This document shows positions 44,653 through 56,109 of a stretch of DNA of 64,000 nucleotides, piece by piece. Source of the stretch: Symsagittifera roscoffensis (taxonomy: Eukaryota > Xenacoelomorpha > Acoela > Convolutidae). The position numbers and the translations under genes are program-made. How positions within the stretch are numbered: position 1 is the stretch's first letter; every line of letters begins with the position of its first letter. The notes under the pieces are model-generated. The model ran no database searches. It had not been told where the DNA came from and saw only the letters and a program-made list of their open reading frames with translations. The stretch is from contig NC_087069.1 in assembly GCF_963678635.1 (NCBI RefSeq), positions 21,054,660 through 21,118,659 on the forward strand, in the 5' to 3' direction.

Positions 44653-45176
44653 AATAATGTACTAGGAAAAGACACTAGTCCCAATTGTATTGAATTCTCA
44701 AAGAATCAAACAAGAATTGGGAGATTTGTTGGTTCCAAAAATCTTACAAGGGGACCCTGCTTTCAACTATTCAAAATTAAGGATTCGGGACAGTTTGAAA
44801 AGTCTGAACAAGTCAATCTTTGTGAAAAAGAAGGAAAAAAAGTACCGGCAATCCGGAATACCGTTATTCACGATGCTGAAAACCTTGGACTCGTACCTAT
44901 GAAGTCAAAAATGGCATGGATTCAACTACGGATCAGGAGCTCGACACCTGTGATAGAGTATACGAAAAAGCAACATACAACATGAGGAGGGTGTGTGTCA
45001 CAATCAAGAAGTACGATGTTAACAAGCCGCCCTACATTCAGATTCGACTCTTCACTGCAAAAAAGAATGAAGCAATCAAACAAGTTGCCTATGTCAACTA
45101 TACTTTGAACGAATTCAAAGAATTGTCCCAAATTTTGAGAGACTTTATGTTTGTTGATAACTGTAAATTTCAGTAA
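44653..45176 (+). pseudogene. conserved ~180-residue protein of the giant element, right arm copy 1
   Basis: Copy 1 lacks one base after the start (TACTAGG), which separates the ATG from the body. The body reads KDTSPNCIEFSKNQTRIGRF, then VPAIRNTVIHDAENLGLVP. A 4-base deletion relative to the left arm near 44900 then shifts to MDQELD-like sequence, CDRVYEKATYNMRRVCVTIK and a C-terminus ending FMFVDNCKFQ, stop at 45174-45176. AATAAA lies at 45201-45206. I recognise no domain. The left arm has a frame break in a different place, so the ancestor was probably intact. Charged and mixed composition suggest a soluble globular protein. Confidence 0.5.
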
Positions 45177-46199
45177 CGTTTTGTGATGTTTTGTATCTTT
45201 AATAAATGAAATATTATTGGTTGAAAACTAATTTTTTCTTTTTTCTCACTGAGTTGTTTATTTAGAGCTAGGATAACTGAGGAAAAGTCAGACAAGACAT
45301 ACAACTCAATCAAAATTGACTTAAAACACTAACCAAGTATCAAATGATTTTCCAGTATTTGTTTAAGAAATTGGAGAAAACTTATGGTTTCTTTTTTCTT
45401 TTTTATTCACCTAAATTTAAGATTTTGATTGGTTGCATAAATTTCCTAAAATCTAACTAGAATCTAAATAAGAAAAAACATTTTATGGTGACTGTTACGA
45501 CGAAATAAGTTTAAAAAGATACAACAATTCGAGTTTTATCAAATTTCTTTGTTTATTTCAGCAAAAAACGTTTCTATCAAAAGCGTTTTCAAAGTCTGAA
45601 ATGGAAATTCATAAATTTTCAAGGTTTAACTACTACAGAAAACTTTAAAAAGTGGTGGAGAGATGACGTTGATGGAGATAGCATTAGTTTTAACTTGTAT
45701 AGAAACACAGAAAGTTCAAAAAGATAGAGAGATTTCAGAAAAGAAGAGTACTGCCAGATTTATCGACAATGTTTTTTTAGAAGAGTTTTAGAAGAAGTAT
45801 AGTCAATGTTTTTTAGTCGGCCAGTAAAAAACAAAAAAATGGATGAGCCTATGAAACAAAAACTAATGATAAGAAGTATATTTTCGATTACTGATTTGAA
45901 TTCGATACAAATACAAAATATAGATTTGCCAGAATAACTTCTTTTTTCGATTATCAAATTTAAAAGACTTAGGTTGTTGAATTACAATATACCAAAAAGA
46001 AAAAGATAAAACTGTATATTTTGGTAATTTCTTTTTTCACTGGATAGAAATAGAACAAATCAAAAAAATTTTGATCGAAATTTCAAAATTTGAATTGAGT
46101 GTCAAAAAAAAGTTTAAGCCAGACAAGAAGTTTCACTTTGTTGTCAATTGAATGGATTAGTATCTTAAAATATTAAATAAAACTGATTGATTGTGAAGT

Positions 46200-46420
46200 T
46201 TCTTAAACATAGTTTGGTTCTGATCTACAAAATACTTTGAATTCCGTGAATATGTAAGCTGAGATGTAGAGCTCAGTTCTGATTTGTTGACATTTAATTT
46301 GTTGAACCGTCCATGACCGTTGAAGCTCGATTTTGATTGGTTGATATGAAAAAAAGATTAAAATTTCCTTTTAAGTAGTGCTCGATTCAGATTGGTTGAT
46401 ACTTATGAGACTCCATGGTT
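46200..46420. promoter_or_regulatory. inverted CCAAT (ATTGG) array upstream of the zinc-finger frame, copy 1
   Basis: ATT(G/T)GTTGA motifs at 46282, 46336 and 46391, spaced 54 and 55 bases. They are the complement of the left-arm array at 37239-37460 and lie about 220-330 bases upstream of the ATG at 46615. CCAAT boxes bind NF-Y-type activators in eukaryotic promoters; a role here is inference. Confidence 0.6.
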
Positions 46421-46614
46421 AGATTGGATGATTTTTATTTCAGGTAGGCTAAAAAGCATATCCATTCTGATTTTCTTTCACGTTAAAATTATTTGGTTAA
46501 GAAAAATGCTGTTTTTATTCACTTTAATTCCATTCGAGGCTATTCAACTCTTGTTATCTAAAAGTTTGGGACTTTCTGAATCTTTCTTTGTTTTTTCTTT
46601 CTTTACTTAATGAG

Positions 46615-46869
46615 ATGCCGTCACTGAATAGAAACGAAAGAGGTGCATGTCTTGAATGTGGCAGAGATTACACTCGCTCAGACGCATCAAGTCATTGTTA
46701 GCACTGCGGCGTTTTAAAGTGTGTCAATTGTAACTTTTATACTTATAGCAGCGAGGAACTCAGTAATCATATGAAGAATAAGCATTATTCTTGTCAACAA
46801 AATAATAATTTATGTGCTCAGCAGTCTCAAAAAACTCTCCGATCCAAGATAGAATTAATACAATTTTGA
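46615..46869 (+). pseudogene. small C2H2 zinc-finger protein, one in-frame stop (copy 1)
   Basis: An 84-residue frame from ATG 46615. N-terminal CLECGRDYTRSDASSHC is followed by a TAG codon (46699-46701), then HCGVLKCVNCNFYTYSSEEL and SNHMKNKH. The second part is a textbook C-x2-C-x12-H-x4-H finger; the first pairs of Cys (CLEC, and HC-x-HC around the stop) look like a second metal site. Such a protein would bind nucleic acid or protein. The single TAG is also present in copy 2, so it predates the duplication. Both outer-arm versions lack the finger because of a shared ~300-bp deletion. Upstream lies the CCAAT array. No family assignment beyond C2H2. Confidence 0.55.
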
Positions 46870-48723
46870 TAAAAAATCTAGGAGAAAATACTTTGAATAA
46901 TAATTTTTACTGTATCTGGAAAAACTTTACAAAAAATTTTAAAAAACGCTAGTAAAAATTATACGGTGTTTTCAACACTATTTTCGATCAGTCATTTTTT
47001 TAATTCAAAGGTTCTGACTGATGATAAAACCAGCAACAATCGAGCTCAAATTTTCGTGAAAATTTCAATGGAAATCGATCAAAAAATTTCTTATCTACAG
47101 TAAAAAACTCCGTTAGTTTCAAGTTTGTGGAGATTTTGTTGCGATAACTTTGTAGTAAAAATTAATAAGATATGCTAACGATTGATTAAGTATTTGTTGA
47201 AATTTTTTTTTTAAAAAAACTGGATATTTATAAAAACATCGACTAATAGAAAGATTTTGCCTAGCTACTATTTTGAAGTTTTCCTTGTTTAGTGGTTGTA
47301 AAAGTGGTAAAGAGTAGTACACTTTCATGCAGATAATGAGGGTTGATATAATCAGAATTATGGTGTACTACTGGCTCGTAAAAAAATTCATAACTGACCT
47401 AGAAAGGATAAAAAAAATTATGTTCTTGCTAACTTTTGAAAACTTCAACTTAATAATATACATTCTCAACCAAAAATTTACTTCAATACAGAATTTCAGA
47501 GTTCAAACAGCAACAAACAGTTATCCGATTGAGACAATCAATTGAAGTTTTTTTAAAAAAGATTTATGGTATTAATTCTGCTTCGGATTAATGAACGTTC
47601 GTTGAAATGAGACATTTTTTCATCTAAAATTCAATTTTCAAGTAATGCTTTGTTTGTCAATAAAAAATTAAAAAACTTTTGATAATTCATACATTTTCTC
47701 TCATATGTTTACGAAAAATTCACTGTTTCTAAGGAATTTGCACAAATTTCTTCAAACTTGTAAACAAATTGTATTATTTTTTTTGATTTTGAAGAAGCTG
47801 CAAAAAAGTTTTAAACTTCTTAACAAGTTGCAAAAATTGTTTCATTTTTTTTAAACAAAAGACGAAAATTGTAACAATTTTTTTTGACAAGATGCGAAAG
47901 CCTTCAGGTATTTTTTTATTGCTTACAAATTTTCTAATGCTTTTCCTAATATGTGTGCGAAAAATTCATCAAGTTTCTTTATATGTGTGCGAATTTGGAG
48001 CACTAATTTAGTTTCTAATTATTTTTTAATGATTCAGCCTAAACTTCTCATCTATTCTCATAGTTAAAGTGAAATTGAAGAAATTAATTAATTACAAAGA
48101 ACGAAGTTAATACCAAACAACAATTAATTCCATTTTTTTAAATCAAAGAGCTGTCGAGAGTTCTGATTTGAAAATTTTTTGCAGCTTCCTCAAAATCAGG
48201 ATGATTAATACATCTTGTTTACAAGTCTGAAGAGAGTTTTGCAAATTCCTTAGCAACGGTGAACTTTTTCGTAAGCATATGAGAAAAAACTAAAGAATTA
48301 TCAATTTTTTTTTAATTTTTCATTGAAAAACTGACATGATCATGATTTACAAAAACATGACCATCAATAAAACAGTCAGTTAATTTAAACAAATCATGTT
48401 CGTATTTTGATATTTTGAGTTTTGTACTTTACGATATAGATTTTTTATAATAATCTGAATAAAAGCAGGGAAGAGCTTGACACATAGCAGCAGCCATCTG
48501 GAACAATGATTTTTGATGAGAATTGTGGCTTTATCTAGGATCACTGGCACCTACACAGTTCCATGTTTGGAAGCTTCACTCAAAAGTTTCTATTCACTTC
48601 ACTCAGATACTTCTATTTCCTTTTATGTTTATTTGAATGACTCATATTGTTTACTTCTATTTTCATTCAATCTCAAACTCATTTCTCTCTTTTCTCTTCA
48701 TCTGATCAGTTTGCTCTTCAATA

Positions 48724-49244
48724 ATGTACTCAGGAAAAGACACTAGTCCCAATTGTATTGAATTCTCAAAGAATCAAACAAGAATTGGGAGATTTGTTGG
48801 TTCCAAAAATCTTACAAGGGGACCCTGCTTTCAACTATTCAAAATTAAGGATTCGGGACAGTTTGAAAAGTCTGAACAAGTCAATCTTTGTGAAAAAGAA
48901 GGAAAAAAAGTACCGGCAATCCGGAATACCGTTATTCACGATGCTGAAAACCTTGGACTCGTACCTATGAAGTCAAAAATGGCATGGATTCAACTACGGA
49001 TCAGGAGCTCGACACCTGTGATAGAGTATACGAAAAAGCAACATACAACATGAGGAGGGTGTGTGTCACAATCAAGAAGTACGATGTTAACAAGCCGCCC
49101 TACATTCAGATTCGACTCTTCACTGCAAAAAAGAATGAAGCAATCAAACAAGTTGCCTATGTCAACTATACTTTGAACGAATTCAAAGAATTGTCCCAAA
49201 TTTTGAGAGACTTTATGTTTGTTGATAACTGTAAATTTCAGTAA
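48724..49244 (+). pseudogene. conserved ~180-residue protein of the giant element, copy 2
   Basis: Here the ATG at 48724 is in frame with the body (MYSGKDTSPNCIEF), giving 109 codons to 49053. It then shifts at the same 4-base deletion as copy 1; the remaining 86-codon frame runs 48984-49244 and ends FMFVDNCKFQ. AATAAA follows about 25 bases after the stop. The left-arm version also has the intact MYSG-type start (complement of 42768), so this start is probably original. No known domain. Confidence 0.5.
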
Positions 49245-50682
49245 CGTTTTGTGATGTTTTGTATCTTTAATAAATGAAATATTATTGGTTGAAAACTAAT
49301 TTTTTCTTTTTTCTCACTGAGTTGTTTATTTAGAGCTAGGATAACTGAGGAAAAGTCAGACAAGACATACAACTCAATCAAAATTGACTTAAAACACTAA
49401 CCAAGTATCAAATGATTTTCCAGTATTTGTTTAAGAAATTGGAGAAAACTTATGGTTTCTTTTTTCTTTTTTATTCACCTAAATTTAAGATTTTGATTGG
49501 TTGCATAAATTTCCTAAAATCTAACTAGAATCTAAATAAGAAAAAACATTTTATGGTGACTGTTACGACGAAATAAGTTTAAAAAGATACAACAATTCGA
49601 GTTTTATCAAATTTCTTTGTTTATTTCAGCAAAAAACGTTTCTATCAAAAGCGTTTTCAAAGTCTGAAATGGAAATTCATAAATTTTCAAGGTTTAACTA
49701 CTACAGAAAACTTTAAAAAGTGGTGGAGAGATGACGTTGATGGAGATAGCATTAGTTTTAACTTGTATAGAAACACAGAAAGTTCAAAAAGATAGAGAGA
49801 TTTCAGAAAAGAAGAGTACTGCCAGATTTATCGACAATGTTTTTTTAGAAGAGTTTTAGAAGAAGTATAGTCAATGTTTTTTAGTCGGCCAGTAAAAAAC
49901 AAAAAAATGGATGAGCCTATGAAACAAAAACTAATGATAAGAAGTATATTTTCGATTACTGATTTGAATTCGATACAAATACAAAATATAGATTTGCCAG
50001 AATAACTTTTTTTTTCGATTATCAAATTTAAAAGACTTAGGTTGTTGAATTACAATATACCAAAAAGAAAAAGATAAAACTGTATATTTTGGTAATTTCT
50101 TTTTTCACTGGATAGAAATAGAACAAATCAAAAAAATTTTGATCGAAATTTCAAAATTTGAATTGAGTATCAAAAAAAAGTTTAAGCCAGACAAGAAGTT
50201 TCACTTTGTTGTCAATTGAATGGATTAGTATCTTAAAATATTAAATAAAACTGATTGATTGTGAAGTTTCTTAAACATAGTTTGGTTCTGATCTACAAAA
50301 TACTTTGAATTCCGTGAATATGTAAGCTGAGATGTAGAGCTCAGTTCTGATTTGTTGACATTTAATTTGTTGAACCGTCCATGACCGTTGAAGCTCGATT
50401 TTGATTGGTTGATATGAAAAAAAGATTAAAATTTCCTTTTAAGTAGTGCTCGATTCAGATTGGTTGATACTTATGAGACTCCATGGTTAGATTGGATGAT
50501 TTTTATTTCAGGTAGGCTAAAAAGCATATCCATTCTGATTTTCTTTCACGTTAAAATTATTTGGTTAAGAAAAATGCTGTTTTTATTCACTTTAATTCCA
50601 TTCGAGGCTATTCAACTCTTGTTATCTAAAAGTTTGGGACTTTCTGAATCTTTCTTTGTTTTTTCTTTCTTTACTTAATGAG

Positions 50683-50937
50683 ATGCCGTCACTGAATAGA
50701 AACGAAAGAGGTGCATGTCTTGAATGTGGCAGAGATTACACTCGCTCAGACGCATCAAGTCATTGTTAGCACTGCGGCGTTTTAAAGTGTGTCAATTGTA
50801 ACTTTTATACTTATAGCAGCGAGGAACTCAGTAATCATATGAAGAATAAGCATTATTCTTGTCAACAAAATAATAATTTATGTGCTCAGCAGTCTCAAAA
50901 AACTCTCCGATCCAAGATAAAATTAATACAATTTTGA
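50683..50937 (+). pseudogene. small C2H2 zinc-finger protein, one in-frame stop (copy 2)
   Basis: Same 84-residue frame as 46615-46869 with the same TAG codon after SSHC and the same CVNC...H-x4-H finger. The one difference I noticed near the end changes GAA to AAA (50917-50919 region). Preceded by its own copy of the CCAAT array. Confidence 0.55.
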
Positions 50938-52834
50938 TAAAAAATCTAGGAGAAAATACTTTGAATAATAATTTTTACTGTATCTGGAAAAACTTTACAA
51001 AAATTTTTAAAAAACGCTAGTAAAAATTATACGGTGTTTTCAACACTATTTTCGATCAGTCATTTTTTTAATTCAAAGGTTCTGACTGACGATAAAACCA
51101 GCAACAATCGAGCTCAAATTTTCGTGAAAATTTCAATGGAAATCGATCAAAAAATTTCTTATCTACAGTAAAAAACTCCGTTGGTTTCAAGTTTGTGGAG
51201 ATTTTGTTGCGATAACTTTGTAGTAAAAATTAATAAGATATGCTAACGATTGATTAAGTATTTGTTGAAATTTTTTTTTAAAAAAAACTGGATATTTATA
51301 AAAACATCGACTAATAGAAAGATTTTGCCTAGCTACTATTTTGAAGTTTTCCTTGTTTAGTGGTTGTAAAAGTGGTAAAGAGTAGTACACTTTCATGCAG
51401 ATAATGAGGGTTGATATAATCAGAATTATGGTGTACTACTGGCTCGTAAAAAAATTCATAACTGACCTAGAAAGGATAAAAAAAATTATGTTCTTGCTAA
51501 CTTTTGAAAACTTCAACTTAATAATATACATTCTCAACCAAAAATTTACTTCAATACAGAATTTCAGAGTTCAAACAGCAACAAACAGTTATCCGATTGA
51601 GACAATCAATTGAAGTTTTTTTAAAAAAGATTTATGGTATTAATTCTGCTTCGGATTAATGAACGTTCGTTGAAATGAGACATTTTTTCATCTAAAATTC
51701 AATTTTCAAGTAAGGCTTTGTTCAAATTGGATTAAGTTGGAAGATAGTAGACGAAGCAGAAACTAAGAAAATATCAATTTGAGATAGAAACTTAATTTAG
51801 TTCATAAGAGTTCATAGAATTTTACTAGAATTTAGCTTATAAATTACACCTTGAGACAAAATCCAACTTAAAAATATGATGTTTGGAAAAATTTCTATCA
51901 TTTGATGTTCTAGGTAAATTTATATGAAAACTCAGATCTCAGATTTTTTTGAGATTAATTTTTGTGAAGTAAGTCCAACTCCGACATCTCTTGGAAGATG
52001 ATACGTGGTGCATAAATTGTTTTCGAGATCTACTTTTCATTGTTTTGGATTTTAAAAAAATTGATGTAGAAAGATTTTTAGAGATAATAATATCAAACTT
52101 GCTGAAAATTTCCAAACAAACTAATTTTTAACAGACTCAGGGGAACATAAAGGAGAATCTGTACAAATTGCATGGTAATAATTAGACGTTATCAGTTCTA
52201 ATTTTATCTCTGACAGCAAATTGTTCGTTCAATTGATACTATTTTCTCCTACGTAGTTTTTTGCGTAATATATTTCGGAAAATGATTCAATTGTTACAGT
52301 TTGCACCTTTCTTTCCTCTATCCTTAATTAATTTTTTTAGAACAATTTTTTTAGAAGTTCATAAATATTGCAGAATTATGGAACGAAGTTCCCTTGCGAC
52401 TTTCTACTTCCGAAAGTTTTGCAGATTATAAAAAATAGAGCTGCTCTTATTTTATTCTAAGAAATCAACGTAAAATTGCAGTTTTAATTTCACATTTTTT
52501 TCATGGGCTTTCGAATGTTTATGCTTAAAATAACACCGATTCTTTCTCACTTAGACATTTTTGAGAAAACTTCCCACAAAAATCAAGAACAAAAAGCTAT
52601 TTAATATTTTATTTGCAAGAAAAGTGATAGTTAATGCTATCAAAAACTGTTTTTTTTTTGCTGAAATAGTTTGCAGTAGCAGCTAAACAAGGGAACATGA
52701 AGTACAGCCTGTACAAATTGCAAGGTAATAATTAGAAGTTATCAGTTCTAATTATATCTCTGCCAGCAAACTGTTTGTTCAATTCGCTACGCTAAAAAGC
52801 ATATCCATTCTGATTTTCTTTACGTTTAAATCAA

Positions 52835-53056
52835 TTGGTTAAGAAAGTTGCTGTTTTTATTCTTTTTCACTTATTTTTCGAGGCTATTCAACTTTCTTAT
52901 CTAAAAATTTGGGACTTTCTGAATCTCCTATTTCTTCTTTCTTTGCTTATTGATATGCCGTCACTGAACAGAAATGGAAGAATTGCATGTCTTGAATGTG
53001 GCAGAGATTACACTCGCTCAGACGCATCAAGATTTTTTTTCAAATGTTCAGACTGA
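52835..53056 (+). pseudogene. outer-arm zinc-finger remnant (finger deleted)
   Basis: Reads VAVFILFHLFFEAIQLSYLK through to MPSLNRNGRIACLECGRDYT and RSDAS, then jumps to sequence that lies ~300 bases further on in the full copies. It has the same deletion as the left-arm copy at 36779-37145. The uninterrupted hydrophobic upstream stretch in both arms may be coincidence or an upstream exon. Confidence 0.45.
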
Positions 53057-53059
53057 TGA

Positions 53060-54230
53060 TAAAACCAACATCAATCGAGTTCAAACTTTCGTGAAAACTT
53101 CAATTGAAATCAATCAAAAAATCTTTTATCTACAGTAAAAATTCCATTGGTGTCAAGCTTGCGGCAATTTTTCTGCGATAATTTCGTAAAAAAAGAATAA
53201 CATATGCTACTGATTGCTTAAGTATTTCTTGAAATTTGGTTTAGAAAAACTGGATATTTATAAAAACATGGACTAATTGAAAGTTTTTGCCTAGTTACTA
53301 TTTTAAAGTTTTCCTTGTAAAGTACTTGAAAAAAAGTTCATTTTTAAGCGGATAATGAGGGTTGATTCATTCAGAATTATGGTGTACTACTGGTTCGTAA
53401 AAAATCATAACTGACCTAGAAAAGATACAAAAACATATATTCTTGCTAACTTTTGAAAACTTCACCTAATAATAACATTCTCAACAAAAAGTTTACTTCA
53501 ATACAGAAATTCAGAGTTCAAGCAGCAACAAACAGTTATCCGATTGAGAAAATCAATTGAAGTTTTTTAGAAAAAGATTTATGGTATTAATTCTGCTTCG
53601 GATTAATGAACGTTTGTTGAAATGATACATTTTTTCATCTAAAACTCTATTTTCAAGTAAAGTTTTGTTCGAATTGGATTAAAATGGAGGATAGTAGACA
53701 AAGCGGAAACTAAGAAGATATCAATTTGAGATTGAAACTCAATTTAGTTCATTAGGAGATTAAAGAATTTTATTAAAAATTAGCGTATAAATTAAATCTT
53801 GAGACAAAATCCAACAGAAAAGTCAGATGTTTGGAAAACTTTCTATCATTTGATATTCTAGGTAAGATTATTTGAAAATTCAAATTTTTTGAGAAAACTT
53901 TTTGTGAAGTTAGCGCAACTCAGACATCTCTTGGAAGATAATACGTGAAGCATAATTTGCCTTCGAGTCCTACGTTTCATTATTTTGGATTGAAAAAAAA
54001 ATTGATGTTGAAAAATTTTAGAGATAAGAATATCAAGCTTGCTGACATTTTCTGTACAAACTAAATTTTTAGCAGACTTAGGTGTTGATATTAAGAATTT
54101 TAACTGGAAAATTTTCATTGAGACACACACTAAAAATGTCTGGTCAACTTCAAGTTTTTTTCATTTAGAAAATTACGTAGAACTATAGTTTTTTGCGTAA
54201 TAAACTTTGCAAAATTATTCATTGGTTACA
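53060..54230. other. right-arm interior, no gene recognised
   Basis: Inverted copy of left-arm 35.8-36.9 kb. AT-rich, with no conserved reading frame between arms. Confidence 0.5.
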
Positions 54231-54233
54231 GTT

Positions 54234-54470
54234 TGCACCTTGATTTCCTTTCCTTGATCAATTTATTGAGAACAAATTTTTGCACCTTGATCAATTTTTT
54301 GCACCTTGATTTCCTTTCCTTGATCAATTTTCCTTTCCTTTATTCAATGGTTACAGTTTGCACCTTGATTTCTTTTCCTTGATCAATTTTTTGAGAACAA
54401 ATCTTTGCACCTTGATCAATTTTTCGCACCTTGATTTCCTTTCCTCAATCAATTTTTTGAGAACAAATGT
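54234..54470. repeat. local tandem repeats TTGCACCTTGATTTCCTTTC
   Basis: Three to four imperfect copies of a ~60-110-bp unit built on TTTGCACCTTGATTTCCTTT, CCTTGATCAATTTTTTGAG and AACAAAT. The left arm has a single equivalent, so this expanded after the arms separated. Confidence 0.75.
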
Positions 54471-54479
54471 TGAAGAAAT

Positions 54480-56100
54480 ATGGAACGAAAATCCCTCGCG
54501 TAATTCCACTTCCGAAGGTTTTGCAGATTATAAACATTAGAGCTGCTCTTAAATTTTTCTAAGAAATCAACGTAAAATAACACCTTTATATTCTCATTTT
54601 TTTATGCGTTTTCTTAATTAGACATTTTTGTGAAAACTTCCGACGAAAATCAAGAACAAAGAGCGATTTTAAAAATTAATTGCCAGAAAGGTGATAATTA
54701 ATGATACCAAAATAATTGTGTTTTTGCTGAAATATTTTTCAGCAGCAATTGAACAAGGGAACCAAAAGAAGAACCTTTACAAATTACACTGTAATAATTA
54801 GACGTTATCAGTTCTAATTTTATCTCTGCCAGCAAATTGTTCGTTCTATTGATACTATTTTCTCATAAATTCCTCAGTTCTGACTAAATTTTCTTGCAAA
54901 GTGAGTTCAAAAGCGCAAACATGTAATAACCAGAAAGCATGAATAAGCTTGAGACATTGAACTTTTCCACGGAAAAACCATAAAAATTATGTTGCAGAAG
55001 CAACAGAGATAATCATCAATTTTGAAGAAAATTTTGTTGATTATCATACAATCTAATATATTTTTAAGTAACATTTAAACCATTTTTAGTCAATTTTAGC
55101 AGTAAACATTTATTTTTTTATCCATGATATGAAATTTAACATCATGAATAATGTTCAAAAAACTTCTCAGAGGTTGTAATTTTTGTACAAGTTTGGGTTA
55201 ATCTTTGAGAAAAAACTGAGAAGGAGTTGAATCATGGAGTTTGATCTAGAAGTTTCAAGGAATATTGCGCTTATTGTTGAATTGAATTGAGATTCTTAAG
55301 TGAATTCTCTTTGATTTGGACAAAAAAAACAGTTAATTACACAAATGAAAGGTCAAAAAAGGACAAATTTGGATAGATTTGATTCATTGTGACTTTCTCG
55401 AAAACTGCCATTAATTACCCGACAAATCTGAAGTTTCAATATTGATTCCACTAATATGGGCTTTTTATGTTGAGAGCATCATAAATTTCGTTTTTTAGCT
55501 CAAATTAGGATAAATTCTATCGTATTTCATATTTTTTTGAGAGAAAATTGTGGAAAAATCCATAAAATACAATTTGAGCTTAGTTTTAAACTCAATTCGT
55601 ATGTATATTTCTTCAATTAGTTCAGAAGCAACAAAAAATTGGCCAAAAACTTGATATTTTTGCAATTCTTTCTAAAAGCTTAATTTTTTGCAGTTTTTTC
55701 CAAAAACTCTGAAGTTTTTGCATTTTTTCTAAAAACTTGAAATTTTTTGCTATTTTTTTCCAAAAATTTGACTTTTTTTCGAAGTTTCAGTAGGTTTCAG
55801 CATAGTTTCAGCTAGATTATGTACTGTTTCGAAAAATCAGAAAATCTAAATAATATGTATTAAGTTAAGACAAATCAAATCATATCGTGTTTTGAAATTG
55901 TTTGAAAAAGTTTCAATTTTTTTGATAAAAATTTCCAATTTTTTGCACATCTTACCATTGACTTACCATGAAACCAAAAACAAAACACCTTCATTACACA
56001 ATCTACACGTAATACTCCAAAAATTACATAATGCGTGTCGAGTTTTTTGCGAATAAACTAGACATTTCAAGACAAAATCCAAAAAAGCACCGTTTATCTT
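54480..56100. other. right-arm outer segment, no gene recognised
   Basis: Inverted copy of left-arm 34.05-35.75 kb. Rich in AAAATTT runs, without conserved frames. Confidence 0.5.
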
Positions 56101-56109
56101 ACCATTCTC

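Larger units (their letters stand above)
43584..47652. repeat. 4.07-kb tandem duplication, copy 1
   Basis: This segment and 47653-51721 are near-identical direct repeats offset by 4067-4069 bases. Differences seen are a handful of substitutions and 1-base indels, for example GTTGCTAAGG versus GTTTCTAAGG, and TACTAGG versus TACTCAGG. The junction at 47653 joins TTTGTCAATAAAA to sequence that continues differently at 51721. Confidence 0.95.
47653..51721. repeat. 4.07-kb tandem duplication, copy 2
   Basis: Near-identical to 43584-47652. It contains the better-preserved copy of the conserved frame (48724 on), a second CCAAT array (about 50268-50490) and a second zinc-finger frame (50683-50937). 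Confidence 0.95.
46447..52790. repeat. right-arm expansion (three linked copies of the zinc-finger segment)
   Basis: GCTAAAAAGCATATCCATTC recurs at about 46447, 50515 and 52790, each time leading into the zinc-finger frame. The first two carry the full finger. The third (52.79 kb on) carries the deleted version, matching the left arm. Between 51.72 and 52.79 kb the sequence matches left-arm 35.25-36.33, then the match jumps back to 37.2. Removing 46.45-52.79 restores near-equal arm lengths. Confidence 0.8.
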
